Notes under the pieces: generated by a model
Told to the model about the DNA's origin: nothing
Databases searched by the model: none
What the model saw: only the letters and a program-made list of their open reading frames with translations
Made by a program: the position numbers and the translations under genes
In this document: piece after piece, positions 1 through 11,304 of the stretch
How positions within the stretch are numbered: position 1 is the stretch's first letter
Layout: each line of letters opens with the position of its first letter
Origin: Oegoconia quadripuncta
Lineage: Eukaryota > Arthropoda > Insecta > Lepidoptera > Autostichidae
NCBI GenBank assembly: GCA_949316235.1
Contig: OX438751.1
Span: 8,270,413-8,334,412, forward strand
Length of the DNA stretch: 64,000 nt
Direction: 5' to 3'

Positions 1-530
1 AGCAAATACCCACACACTAATAAATATATATATTTATTAATTTGTTGTATGTTTGCAGTCAAATACATACATTCAAGTTTTAGGCACAATAATAATAGTA
101 GATATATACAATTATGGCATCGTAACAGGATTGTTGTTAAAGTATGTCGTAAAGTAATCGCAATAGGGTCGTAGCTCAGTGTATGGGAGTGCAAAACACT
201 GATTTTCAGCTATACACAAGGAGAACATGAGTGAGTGGGTTACAGGTAATATTGTTTTTCGTAATATAACTTCATGTAGACTCTTCGTCAACAATCGAAA
301 AAAAAATTTTTTTCGCTTCACAACATAAATTTTTGGTGGCCTGGAATTTTCGCCCTCATACAGCAAATCTTCATTTTAACCTGTGGTAACACGTAAGTGT
401 TACCTTTTAAGTCACAAAAAACGTTACAAGTATACTTAAGACGTTTTTCTATTATTTATATGTTATACATATGAATATTGCATAAATATAGACAGATCTA
501 ACACGAAATGAGCCACACACAATCCAGCAC
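1..530. other. AT-rich non-coding DNA
   Basis: No gene or repeat copy recognised. A short perfect hairpin lies at 385-404 (GGTAACAC, GTAA loop, GTGTTACC), of unknown significance. Confidence 0.6.
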
Positions 531-534
531 GAAA

Positions 535-870
535 CCGCTACGAGCGCTATCGGCCATAACACAGTGAAAGCGGAAGAAAATCCGTCATCTCCCGGTCGTA
601 AACAATGCGCGCCGGTGTGTAGGTACTCTCACTTGGACCCCCGAAACGGCCTTGCGTAGTCCGCGTGGCCGCAGTACAGCGAGCTCAACGTACACTGGTA
701 GCGTTACACGTTGTTTTCGACTGTACATGGAAATGAGAGTTATGGTAATACATGCCGGGATGGGGCGGTAATGATAAGATAACGCTTTGTGGCAGCCGGA
801 GATACGGCTCGTGGACCGGGCCGTGGTCGGGCCGCCCCGCGCCGCACACCGCGCCGATCATTTTTTATTT
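535..870. promoter_or_regulatory. GC-richer non-repetitive island, possible regulatory element
   Basis: Clearly richer in GC and CpG than its flanks and without similarity to any repeat in the window. A GATA-like string (ATGATAAGATAACG) begins at 771. The combination suggests a conserved non-coding element or promoter-proximal DNA, but no TATA box, initiator or reading frame can be tied to it. This is inference from composition only. Confidence 0.25.
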
Positions 871-1087
871 GTGAAAAATTACAAAACAAAAACAAGATTT
901 CACACTTAGTGTTGTACTTGTACGATGTAGGATGCAACGAAATGCGTTTGGGGTGAATGATCGAAGGTAATTTGTGTAAGATGTTTTTACTGTCTTTGGA
1001 TGTTTTATTACTTTTACCTTTAGGAAGTAAATCACAGTTATTTTAAATGTACAGTCGCCATCACGAGGGTCATGTTATGAACTGTGA

Positions 1088-1495
1088 ACCGACCCCATAT
1101 GTATACCGCATGAGTTTTTTTAGCGTAAGGAAAAAATAGGGCATGTTAAGTAAGTGAAATAGAAGTTATTGGTAATTTAATTTTTTTTTTGCGAAACGCA
1201 CGCATAGGTCGTAGATTGATGTGCGATTGGCGGGATTCGTAGGGTTTCTATCATACAAAATTTAACTCATATTTTCACCAAATTTTCTTTATTTATTTAA
1301 TTTAATGATGTAATTATGTGGAATAGGCTACAAACGCGACCTTCAAATGGCACAATATTAATGATTTATTCCATAATGGTTTTGAAAAAAAAAAACTACC
1401 TATGCCAATATCTTCTATTTCATTTACCTAATATGCTCTATGTTTTTTTCCTTACGGAAAAAACTCAACCGGTATAATTACACAGAGGGGTCAGC
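1088..1495. mobile_element. Foldback MITE with about 85-bp inverted arms
   Basis: The left arm (1088-1172) is matched in inverted orientation by the right arm (about 1405-1495). Both arms contain GAGTTTTTT followed by CGTAAGGAAAAA and then GAAATAGAAG. The arms begin ACCGACCCC and GCTGACCCC. The interior (about 230 bp) is AT-rich without coding potential. This is the form of a non-autonomous DNA transposon. The superfamily and target-site duplication could not be fixed. Confidence 0.7.
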
Positions 1496-1499
1496 TTTT

Positions 1500-2205
1500 T
1501 AAGCGAATCTTCCGTTTCTTTGTTTATGAACTCTACTTCAACAACAAAATATGTTTCAAAAGTACTTCTCGATTCGATGTCTGTCTATCCCACCTGTGTT
1601 GATTTGGATATTGGCACAGTTATAGAATTTGGCGGGCGGCTGGTCATAGTTCAAAGAATTATTAAATATATTTATTATTATTGTGAACGTGGGTGTGAAC
1701 TTGAAAAAGGATGTAACACGTTCGATGTTATATGAAAAGGTTCTATTTACACGTTTTCTGGAAGAACAAAACGATGTCCGAAGCAACACACTTTTAGAGA
1801 AATATGTAATTTTTTTTTATAACTTAGTTTTGTGGTCTAACAAAGGAATATTATGAAATGTAACAATTTACAGACATTATCACTTGGTCTCGATTTAGTG
1901 CCTGAATATCATGAAAGTTTTGTATTAAAAGGGAAGGTACGAAACCCTCGGCGCGGGATAGATTCAAACTTGTCCGGTTTTTTGAATCTATGGTGTATAT
2001 GTACAGTCACCAACAAAATCATTATTCAACTCGATTTTCATCTTAAAGAAGTACCTTGCTGCGAATATTTTTCTATATACATACATATCGTCACGACTAT
2101 TATCCCAAATGAGGTGGTCAGAGATATCCCAAACATTAATGTTTAGGTGTTCCAAACATTAGAGTTTAATGATTGAAACAACATCCAGGGTTCACCTTAC
2201 GAAAT
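1500..2205. other. AT-rich DNA, no recognised gene
   Basis: Two short plus-strand open frames (71 codons from 1520, 97 codons from 1853) have no recognisable domain and look like chance. Nothing else supported. Confidence 0.5.
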
Positions 2206-2209
2206 ATAC

Positions 2210-2345
2210 TGAAATGCACACGTGATAGGGGCTGAGCCCATCGCCGTTAAAATGTGCATAACTATAGACGTTTTTTGGTGGAAAGTCCCTTAGTCGCATT
2301 TTACAACATCCATGGAAAGAGACGGGTTGGTCCTATTGGAAACCA
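2210..2345 (+). repeat. Dispersed repeat, copy 1 of the CCCATCGCCGTT family
   Basis: Shares the blocks CCCATCGCCGTT, then CATAACTATAGACG-like, then TTTTACAACATCCA and GAAAAGAGACGG-like with a second plus-strand copy at 39580-39710. A shorter third match (TTTTACAACATCCATA) lies at 39218-39243. It looks like a lepidopteran interspersed repeat. The transposon class is not determined. Confidence 0.55.
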
Positions 2346-2351
2346 CACCTA

Positions 2352-2810
2352 GGCCCGTATTAATAAACCAGTCTCAATACAAGTCTTGAGGCTCTATCAC
2401 CCGAGATGCGTCTTAAGAAGTTGACGCTATCTCAACCTCCGTGCTAATTTATAAACCAATCTTGAGGTCTACTCAGCTGAGATCACTTCTCAAGTATTCA
2501 CCTCAGCGGCGAATGAATGATAGCCGGCAACGCATCTGTGACCCTTTTGGTGTTGCGGGTGTCCATGGGCGGCGGTGATTACTTTCCATCAGGTGACCCG
2601 CATGCTCGTTTGCCGCTCTCTCATATAAAAAAAAAAATAGAGTTTCGTTTATTAATACCTACGTCTCTCTCACCTCGCGCGCACCTCTCAAGTGAGTACT
2701 GCTTGAGAATCCACGTGCGTTTCAGGTCTCAAGTTAATTTTATTAATCAACACGTTGACAGCGATCACAAGACTGTTCTCAATCTTGAGAATGCTTTATT
2801 AATACGGGCC
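2352..2810. mobile_element. PIF/Harbinger-type MITE with CTA target duplication
   Basis: Perfect 16-bp terminal inverted repeats, GGCCCGTATTAATAAA at 2352-2367 and its reverse complement at 2795-2810, are flanked by CTA on both sides (2349-2351 and 2811-2813). A 3-bp target duplication with GG-starting ends fits Harbinger/Tourist MITEs. The interior has several CTCAAG / CTTGAG blocks and no transposase. A LINE tail is inserted at 2524-2636, so the MITE itself is about 345 bp. A shorter relative lies at 23673. Confidence 0.8.
2524..2636 (+). mobile_element. LINE 3'-end fragment nested in the Harbinger-type MITE
   Basis: Starts CCGGCAACGCATCTGTGACC, contains CCATGGGCGGCGGTGATT and CATGCTCGTTTGCCG, and ends in a pure A tract. 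It matches the 3' end of the reverse-transcriptase element at 9786-10435 and the copies at 44831 and 49127. Flanking ATAG (2520-2523 and 2637-2640) is a plausible short target duplication. Only the extreme 3' end is present, as expected for 5'-truncated target-primed reverse transcription. Confidence 0.8.
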
Positions 2811-2814
2811 CTAG

Positions 2815-4570
2815 TATAATATAGTTATTATTATTATTAAATTCTTTATTGCACACATATAGTTCTGCAACTTTTGCTCAGTGTTACGAATATTTGTATC
2901 TATTAGCAGTCTTTTAGGTATGAATATCATCACCCTCAACCTGTATTTATGGAGATTGTAGCAATATCTAATGATATACCCTCTCCATGGCTAAATGTAA
3001 ATAACATGAGGTTTACAAAACGAAGGCCAATATTTTTGTTCTAGTTTTAATTGTAATAAAAAATATCACGAAACGAGAACGATTCCATGTCAAGTATCAT
3101 AAATGGTTTTATAGGTAGGTATGTGCTAACTAGAAAATTGCCTCTGACTTTGTAATCCATCACGTTAATCATACCTACCAAAACACCTAAGGTACAATTC
3201 TGATCGATTTCGCTAAACGATTAAAGAGATTAAACAACTTCCTAAATTACTTTATATTTGTAGATAATTTTTATTAATTACATAGATAAGAGAAATCGTA
3301 ATTCACAGAATTTCGGTAGCAGTTGCACAAGGTGAATCCCCCCCATTCACACGTACTCATTTCATATGAAATGAAGTTTTGTCGCTAAATGATAGCTGTC
3401 AACGCGTTTCGACAATAGAGTAGATTGGGGTAAATTGGCAGATAAAAATAATTTATCTAAGTGTAGTTAACTAACATCGGTTCGGCAGGGATCCCCTGTC
3501 CCATCTGTTCCCCTTGCAGACTGTGTGTGGAGGAAATAACTATTATTACTGTAATCCCATACATAATTTATGTTAGAAAAAATAAATCCTAACTTAAATG
3601 AGTAAAAAATATTGTTCACAATGTAATGACAGTTAATGTTTATTTAAATTTCAATTGAGTTATGCGACTACGCCCTATCTGTGCCGTAGTATATGCAATG
3701 TAGTTTTTCGTTGTAGTAATTGCTATCGTTAATATTTATTACAAAATTAAAAACATTTAACTCCCGTGGGAAAAAGATGAGTATCATGTTTGACTGCGTT
3801 AAGTTATAAAAGTATCTAACATTAAAAATCGTCATGACATAAAAATACCGATTATTCACACAGACACCCACCACACCACTAAGGAACTTGCTCTTTATTA
3901 AGTCATTATTTTTACAATTTGTGACTCTACAACACAAGAAGAAAAAATAATAATTAAAGGATTAAAACTGCTGAACATAAGCCTTCCAACATAGAATTCC
4001 AGAGCGATCGATTGGCAGTGGCCTGCAAATGACCTAACATTATTAATACCCAAATAATTTCAGAAACGTCAATGTATGAGAGCAATCATACATATTGATG
4101 CTATCGGAATTGCTGGTGATTGAAGTGGTACCTACATCAGATAAATTTAATAGCCCGTCAAGAAGAGCTTTGACATGAAATATCTTGGAACGAAGTACAT
4201 TCATAGCATCTACGCCTAAATAGGTCCTTACTAACCAAACGATTTGCTATAAGCTATACATGTTTCGCGTAAGTATTAACTCTTTATCAAACAATAGTGA
4301 AAACAATTGAGTAACAGGTAGCGAAGCGTTCAAGTGCGCGGGCGCAGGTCACTCATTGTTCGCGCTGATGAGCGGTGCAGCACGGGGGCTGAGAGTCACG
4401 GACGACCAACATCATACCAAATGTACTGAGATATTATGACCGCTGACTAAACACGGTATATTATTTTTATGCCAAGGTATTCTAGCCAGCATTTCTTCTG
4501 ATAGAAAGTGATATTGTCTTCTTTACGCAAAAGGCTTGAAAAGTCAAGTCTTATTATTGATTAAAGAATC
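2815..4570. other. AT-rich DNA, no recognised gene
   Basis: Around 2822-2860 a (TTA)n tract followed by AATTCTTTATTGCACA resembles LINE 3' ends known in Lepidoptera, at low confidence. A GC-richer patch at 4320-4400 has no recognisable function. The open frame at 3668-3937 (minus) is not protein-like. Confidence 0.45.
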
Positions 4571-4572
4571 AT

Positions 4573-4610
4573 ACTTAGTGTAAAGTGAAGATGAGGCTGG
4601 AGGTGGACGC
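4573..4610 (-). repeat. Possible fragment of SINE family A
   Basis: About 30 bases (AAAGTGAAGATGAGG and following) match the inner part of the tRNA-derived SINE at 40717-41033 in the same orientation. Too short to be certain. Confidence 0.25.
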
Positions 4611-4614
4611 AGGA

Positions 4615-5260
4615 ACCCCGAACCTCTCATTAAAAGAGGATGACAGGTCGAGGGTTAATCTGAGCATCTGTGCAGACTCTGGAATGATAGTGGCAATATG
4701 ACAGTCAGTGTTAACGTGTCATGCCCTCCGATGAACAGAAGCACTCGTATAAAATTTCAGTAGTCACTCATTGCATCTGCGCCACATGTCTTTTCTTCTG
4801 TATTTTACATAAGTAATATGCATTAAGCTGGGTACGTATTTTAATATCACAAACTACAAATTAACAGCAGGCATGCGGTGCGTGTTCTATAAGTAATACG
4901 TACGTTTTAAATAGGTTTACTACAAAATGTATTATGGCTTTTAAAATTACCTCTCCCCGGGACAAAAGAGTCGACAATGATGAACAGGTATAAGGCAAAT
5001 TACTTAATTACAACTAACCAAGCGATGTTCAAGCTCTATAACTGCTTTGATGTTGATGAGTACTTTATTATAGTACCTACCTATAGAGATAATATGATAT
5101 TATTCTAATATACGAGTGATATCTCTTTAATATGAATCTATACATAAATTAAACCATTCACTGGTAATTCTTTTTTAAGGCATCACTACATGTTCGTAGG
5201 TACATAGAGGCTCCTAAAAGAGATGTGTGTGATTGGCGTTTAAATAAAAATAAATATTTC
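4615..5260. other. AT-rich DNA, nothing recognised
   Basis: No gene, repeat copy or structured RNA could be supported here. Confidence 0.5.
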
Positions 5261-5264
5261 TTAC

Positions 5265-5352
5265 AGTTACCTACACCAATTATCCAGTCCGAAACTGGGC
5301 AAAGAGTATACGAGGGGTTCGAATCCGCAACCGTTAGTTTCGAACTTTAAAC
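5265..5352 (-). mobile_element. SINE family B, internally deleted copy
   Basis: On the minus strand it reads a tRNA-like head with a damaged box B (complement of GGTTCGAATCCGC at about 5317-5329) joined directly to the 3' body block ACTGGATAATTGGTGTAGG-like. Full copies (for example 46251) carry about 100 bp between these two parts, so this copy has lost its middle. Confidence 0.55.
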
Positions 5353-5354
5353 TT

Positions 5355-5985
5355 CAAGCATTTATTTCAACGTAATATACATGATATCATTTGTTGAATG
5401 TCAATTTAAATCTATTGGAAATAAAAATAGGGCTTAAGCATTTCTCTGTCAGTCAGTATGTCCAAGCTACTATTGCTTTGGAAAGGGGAATCATCTGTGG
5501 GAAAAGAAGCGGCGAAAGAAACTCACAGGATCATTGTTCTTTTTTTTTTCAATCACCCGTTAACTCTGGAATTCTAATTATATGTTCCATGTTTTCCATT
5601 TTCTATACTACAATTAGAAATGTGAAACTATGACTTAAACACACGCTTTATATTTTATTCTTTTTGCACCTCAGGGCGCTAATCTCAACGTGACTACGAT
5701 TATTCCATATTTAGTTTGCGATGAGAACGGGTAAGAAAGTAACAGCCCGATAGTACGGAGTAGTAAACGGAGCAGGTACCTAACTACATAATGTCACTGG
5801 GATGTCCATTTACATATATGAGTAAGTATCTACATAAATTGTTACTAAAACGGCTCACTTCACAAAACTGTGTGAATAAATCTATAAGGTCTTGCTAATA
5901 ACAATCCCATTAGCAGTTCCTAGAATTAATTAGTGGGGTTATTATTAAGTATATTCTACAAGGAAAACAAATCAAAAGTCACGTG
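5355..5985. other. AT-rich DNA with a possible LINE trace
   Basis: The string AAGAAGCGGCGAAAGAAACTC at 5500-5525 followed by a T tract resembles lepidopteran LINE tails from memory. Otherwise nothing recognised. Confidence 0.35.
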
Positions 5986-6240
5986 ATTTAATTAAACTCA
6001 AATGGTGTCATCCATAAAGCAACAATATCCTTTCATCGCATTGACCTACTGATTCAGACCGGCATCGTCACCCAACAGGGTAAAAAGATGCGTAATTGAT
6101 TGCATCGACGCGAGCTCATTCGGTTGATTGTATGGAGCTCCAAATTGCGTATTTAACGTATAGGAAGAACCCTCGTGAACCGTTGCCAATTTGACGGCGC
6201 CCCTCAGTGGGAAACCGGGGGTAAGGGTCTCGTATGTTTT
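5985..6240. promoter_or_regulatory. Non-repetitive island with TAATTGATT-type motif
   Basis: More balanced base composition than its flanks and no similarity to repeats in the window. Contains homeodomain-type strings (GTAATTGATTGC near 6090). Possible conserved non-coding element, inferred only from composition and motifs. Confidence 0.25.
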
Positions 6241-6330
6241 TATTGCGCTTCTATTAATTTACTTTGATAATTCTAAAAAGTTTTATCGTTTTGTATATTG
6301 GGGTTAAGGGAAACTTACGTTTTACTTTAT

Positions 6331-6500
6331 TAGCTTTTAGCCCGCGGCTTGGTCCGCGTTGAATTAATTGAGCTTTTCACTGGCCTAAAAAGTGTACAAT
6401 ACCTTCTTCTATGGATCAATTTCTACCTGTCTGCCAAATTTCCGCCAAATCGGTTTAGTCGTTTCGCTTTGATTGAGCAACAAATAATTTTACAATTCGA
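6331..6500 (+). repeat. Dispersed repeat C (TTAGCCCGCGGCTTGG ... GATTGAGCAACAAA)
   Basis: A diverged copy of the family seen at 53495, 60129 and 62309. It begins with a CCCGCGGCTT block, has CAAATTTCCGCCAAATCGG-like and GATTGAGCAACAAA blocks, and then decays. In Lepidoptera such sequences are very abundant. I suspect an RTE or SINE tail, but class is unresolved. Confidence 0.6.
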
Positions 6501-6509
6501 ATGAAGTAT

Positions 6510-7075
6510 ATGTTACCGTCTTAACTAAGCTTCTTGGTATTTAATGACTTGCTTGCTAAAAGTAATAACTTTATTCAAGTAAAAAGTGACAGTGTAAGGG
6601 AGCTATGATGTGTGGCTCGATGATTTTCTAGAAAAGCAGAAAAATATCACATCAAATACAATTCTAAACTCTACAAGTGGCTAGCGTTGCCCGTGCGCCA
6701 GCACTAACTTGAAATTTTAAGTGGAACACCGTTGCAAATAAAGGGCCATTCACTGTTATCGGCGTGCAAATATCCCGCCCTGCAGATAAGATAACCGAAG
6801 AAAACGCTACAAAATACGTGAGAATAACCGAGAATTTCTGAAGAAAACTGTAAACATCTTAATTGCGATAGTTTGTCGATTACACGCTATTATATTTACG
6901 ACTGTTGTTAAGAGCTTTTGTTAAATAATGCATTTTTTAATAACCGACGACGTTCTGGCTGGACGTAAGAACTTCTTTGTTTAAAAACAGTTCGACATCA
7001 CAAACATGCAGTAAAATTATAAAAACAAAATGAAGTCTCTACATTATGTTAAGAATACACAGTCTATACCTTTGT
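6510..7075. other. AT-rich DNA, nothing recognised
   Basis: No gene or repeat copy supported. Confidence 0.5.
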
Positions 7076-7077
7076 TT

Positions 7078-7215
7078 TTTTTTTCGTGGGAGGGGGAAAT
7101 CCTCGTGGATACCGCTACGTGCAACGGCATGCCCGACTCTACCGAGATCTCAGTAGCCTAAGGACTAAAACCCCCTGCCTTCTCGAAACTCCCACCATAG
7201 ATAATCCTTGAAGAG
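7078..7215. repeat. Probable interspersed repeat (TACCGCTACGTGCAACGGCATG block)
   Basis: A T tract is followed by TCGTGGGAGGGGGAAATCC and a GC-richer stretch with CTCTACCGAGATCTCAGTAG and AAAACCCCCTGCC. I recall this as a recurrent lepidopteran repeat, perhaps a LINE untranslated region. It is single-copy in this window, so the call rests on memory. Confidence 0.35.
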
Positions 7216-9780
7216 TTACACACAGTCTATACCTACATTACAATAATTGTACGGCACACAAGGAATCCTAATTATAATTAGATTCCTAATTTTAAAAACA
7301 TCATCATATTCTTCAGACAACTGTCCGATAGTCGGATTTCAAAGGTTAAGACAATCACCTGTAATGCCACTTTGAAGTAAGAACGATCGCAGTCATGCTG
7401 TAAAAAAGATTTTGCATTGAGAAGAGATATTGATTATATTAATGACAATTTCTTTTAAACCAATATTGACGCGAAAAAAGGCAATGGGAAAGGGAACAAT
7501 TATCTACAAATGAAAGATCCTTCGATCATACTGAAAAGATCAAATATTTTGATGAAGCACTCCAGAAATAAAGATCAGAGAATTACTGAAGTCGTGGTAG
7601 CTACATTCACAAAGAAAAACAACCTCTATAATCTAGTATTCTGTTGTGAAAGGAATCTAAGCCCCAAGGCAAAGGAAACTTAATTATTTTGATCTATTTT
7701 TGACCTTACTCAATTTGTATTATCTATTTATATTTCAAAATGTTTGGTTTACATGCGACAAAGATGTCGGGTGAAGATAAACATTCCAGATATCATAATA
7801 ACACCATTGTAATTATGACGAATCAAACGAGACCACATGCAATGAACTGCTTCAAGGTACAGGATGCTCCAGAGGAACGGACATGCTTACATACACAGGT
7901 ACACATACACGTACCTACGTCTATTACAACCGAGTAAAAAGTAGGAACTCATTAATCTTTAAAGTGTACGAGCTTTGCAGTAACTGTATGCGCATAATTT
8001 GTCGCGAATAGGGAGCGGTGAATTTTGCAGAAAGCGCGCTCAGTCGAATCCCGGATAGGCGGGTATCTATGCAGATCTAAATTTAGAGGGTAATCGCTTG
8101 TTTAATAATACATATATGCCGTTGTGAACACTACGTGCATCTATTTACATTCGGACTAGATCGATCAATTAGGCCGACACCGATTTTAGTACATTTGCTG
8201 CGTCCAACGGGTAATGTGATAGGTATATCATATACGTCTCACCTTTGAGTGTATTGGGTAGGCTAATTTTGGCGACGTTACGTTAGTACTATATTAATTC
8301 TGTGGCGAAGTCAAATACATATAGTAACTAACATTTTTATCCTAAATTCTTTAACTCCACATTACTATTTTTAATAGCGATGGTATTTACCTACCTAAAA
8401 TTTGGGGATGAGAGACCTCTTATTTAAAATGGACTTAGCTGAAAATTTAACCTGAAGAGCAAGTAACAAAGAAAGGTAATCAATGAAGCAACTTCTGTGT
8501 GACTGTGATGCTATGTGAACAAAGTATGAGTCATCTGGGCAAGGGATAGCCAGAACCTGGTGACTACACTCTCTTTCCACTATCTGGTATCATAAGACTT
8601 ATGAAGTCTATAATTATGTCTATAAACCAGTGAAAGCGCACAAAAGATCCTTACTGGGTCGCTTTGGGCACCAGGCGAACATAAGAACAGAATACTTCAT
8701 ATTCGTAACAAGTTATAAAAACTATACGTCGAAATGGACACCATGAGGATAGCTATGGCTGAAAAAGGCATCGCAGCTTTAAAGTTGCCGAAGTTATTAT
8801 ATTTAGGTGGATCAAGGGCTAATAGGAATTTGTTATTGTTCTACCAATACGAGTACAGCAACATACACTATTTTCAATTTATGTGTTCACATTTCATTTG
8901 CGTCATTGCGTTGTCTGCACAAAATTAAAAGGTTATTTAAAGTAAACAAGGTCTAAAAGACATAAATAATGAGTGAAATTTCCTGAGTTATTTCATACAA
9001 GTTCTTCGGTTTGCTACATATTATAACTGGGCCATAAGTTCAATACCCGCTTATGATTCAGTAAATGAAGGATTTTCATTTCCGATAAGCTTATACTTCC
9101 ATATTCGCTGGATAGATGGAATGGCATCTATGTTTTTTTTTACAAAATTCGATTTGATTGCTCTGTGTTTGGAAATACAAAGTAGCTATTATATTCTTAG
9201 AATCTACTCTAAAGAATAAATCCCTTAGGATTCTTCTTAGAGAGCTTATCGAGGTTTTGAGGAACTTGACAGTAAAAAAAAATTATGATTTTATTGTCAG
9301 GCACTATATTTATGTCTACGGAAGCCACACCCCAAAATTTCCTATTCGCAATGGATACGCAACGATAGTTCTATATACGTATATACTTTTTCAAAATTGA
9401 GAAGAATAACGTCGAATGGAAACCTGAAACTGAAATACCGAAAACAGAGGAAAGAGGTAAGATTATATGATTCTACCTTTCATTTGTTATTACTAGCGAA
9501 GAAAAAATTTAAAGATAACATAAATTTTAAGGTATTTCTGTCAATAGGTCACGGATATCGTCAGTCGTCACTGCGCCAACAGATGGCTCATTGTGTTTAG
9601 AAGCAAAGATAAGACGTGCCTTTCCCACTGTGTCTGAGCAAATGCGAATTATAAAGATACCTCCCTCCCACAACATTAACGGTCTGTTTGTTTTTTTGTA
9701 AATTAAGATTTCTTTTTAAATACTACATAAATCTCAAATATTGATCTGACTGCACACGAAAAGCCTAAAAGTTTAAAACT
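7216..9780. other. AT-rich DNA, no recognised gene
   Basis: Several open frames of 60-80 codons (7740, 8734, 9158, 9397 on plus; 8395 on minus) lack recognisable motifs and have AT-driven composition. No repeat copies recognised. Confidence 0.45.
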
Positions 9781-9785
9781 ATAAT

Positions 9786-10435
9786 TTTTTTTTTTTTTAT
9801 ATGAGAGAGCGGCAAACGAGCATGCACCCGCAACACCAAAAGGGTCACAGATGCGTTGCCGGCCTTTGAGGAAAGTGTAGGCTCGTTTCTTGAAGATTCC
9901 AATCTCGTACTCGTTCGGGAATACCGCTGCCGGAAGTCCGTTCCACAGGGTGGTCGTACGTGGTAAGAAGTTTCTTGAGAAACGTAGGAGTGGTAGACTT
10001 CCACTCATCCAGGTGATGTGGATGGAAATTTAATTTTCTCCGAGAAGTATATCGGTTAAATTGAGCAGCGGGTATTAGCTCGAACAGTTCTTCAGAACAC
10101 TCCCCATGAAATATGCGATAGAGAATGCAGAGGGACGCGACGTCTCTTCGCAACGCCAGGGGATCCAGTCGGTCAGTGAGACTCTCTTGGCCGATAATTC
10201 GGACTGCGCGACGTTGAACGCGGTCAAAAGGAAGAAGCTGGTACTGAGGTGCCCCAGCCCATAGGTGAGAACAATACTCCACGTGCGGCCGAACTTGCGC
10301 CTTATAAAGTTGGAGGCGGTGAGCCGGCGTGAAGTAACGAGCCGCTCTACTGAGGACACCTAACTTTTTGGAGGCCAACTTGGCCTTATCCTCCAGATGA
10401 CCGCGGAATTGAACGTTACTGGAGATGGAGATAAC
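9786..10435 (-). pseudogene. Reverse-transcriptase C-terminal remnant of a CR1/Jockey-group LINE
   Basis: On the minus strand the frame from about 10435 down to 9985 reads a non-LTR retrotransposon segment downstream of the catalytic motifs: LGVLSRAARYFTPAHRLQLY, QVRPHVEYCSHLWAG, FDRVQRRAVRIIG. A one-base frame change near 9985 moves the reading frame into FSRNFLPRTTTLWNGLP and FKKRAYTFLKGRQRICDP, the usual C-terminus of this lepidopteran family. The element is 5'-truncated (no endonuclease, no catalytic Asp pair) and ends in a T tract on the plus strand, which is the poly-A tail. Compared with the copies at 2524 and 44831, its 3' end lacks 39 bases including CCATGGGCGGCGG. A dead copy. CR1 versus Jockey assignment is from memory and uncertain. 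Confidence 0.85.
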
Positions 10436-10494
10436 TTTATTGCTTGAAACTATACCATGAAAATCGGTATATTCAGTTTATAGCTATGTTTTTT

Positions 10495-10585
10495 TTATGA
10501 TTAACTGGATACGCGTTTGACCGCCATCTCACCTGATAGAATGCGACGATGTGGCCAAACATGAAGCAAACATGTGATTCTAATA
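10495..10585. repeat. Dispersed repeat D, copy 1
   Basis: Contains GGATACGCGTTTGACCGCCA then TCTCACCTGATAGAATG and GATGTGG. The same series occurs at 46595-46740. Resembles a lepidopteran LINE 3' region. Class uncertain. Confidence 0.5.
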
Positions 10586-10589
10586 TTCC

Positions 10590-11070
10590 AGGACACTTAA
10601 AAAAATAAGTTTTCATTATTACCTACGTTGTATTTTCCAAAACTTTTATTTAAATTTTAAATAGCAATTGGATAGCGCTCCATCAATTACTTTTTTTTTA
10701 GAAAACAAAGATGAAATTAAGTGCTATTAATTGTACCCAACTATCCCCCAGTATTCGCCACCCACTAGAGTGCTCTCGCGACTAGGCCCCGTCACATGCA
10801 TAGGACTATCTATTGCGTGGCATGAGTACAACGGTACTCACCTAACGAGGTACCATTGTTTCTCTGCATTAATTTTCAAATCACAATTATTATTGGATTA
10901 TAATTGTTTTCAGAAGAAATCTCATTCAAATTAAACCAAAATGGAGATACGAATATTGGAAACGTGTAACCTTACATCTGCCTATGAAATAACCTCAAAG
11001 TAGAGTCTGTGCTCAAAGTAGGTAATCAGCGGACTATGAAAACAGCTGTTGTAGATACGGAATGTCTAAA
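10590..11070. other. AT-rich DNA, nothing recognised
   Basis: No feature supported. Confidence 0.5.
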
Positions 11071-11074
11071 GACC

Positions 11075-11300
11075 TCTCGGATTCACTCGTGGCGCAATCG
11101 CATATACGCTACTCGTTTTCGATTAGCAAAGTCCTTGGATGGGTGACCACGAAGTAATTGAAGGCAATCGTTAAGCCAAGGCGGTGGCCTTACAGGGGCG
11201 GCTTAAAAACTTACACTGGGCCTGCGTGGTGGATTATGGCCCATACCCACTCCCAGTGAGAGGGGACCATGCCCCAATAGTGCCTCTCAGACGAATATAT
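11075..11300 (+). mobile_element. SINE with 5S-rRNA-like internal promoter box
   Basis: CTTGGATGGGTGACCAC near 11140 matches the conserved 3' control region of 5S rRNA (box C). It is followed by CGTTAAGCCAAGGCGG and a tail with GGGCCTGCGTGGTGGA and GTGAGAGGGGACCATGCCCC. A known type of lepidopteran SINE carries this 5S-like head. Shorter relatives lie at 35015 and 30125. The tail shares its GCGTGGTGGA block with the composite SINE at 36699 and the fragment at 60440. Confidence 0.65.
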
Positions 11301-11304
11301 AGGG

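Noticed and set aside
1049..1064. Lone ACAGTCGCCATC string as the left end of a mariner-type element
   Set aside because: No inverted partner with a TA duplication could be found downstream, so it is only mentioned with the element at 16037.
8028..8060. Box B-like AGTCGAATCCCGG as a SINE head
   Set aside because: No box A, no body of either SINE family nearby.
11130..11160. 5S rRNA gene
   Set aside because: Only the 3' control box is similar. The rest does not follow 5S rRNA, and the tail is that of a dispersed element.
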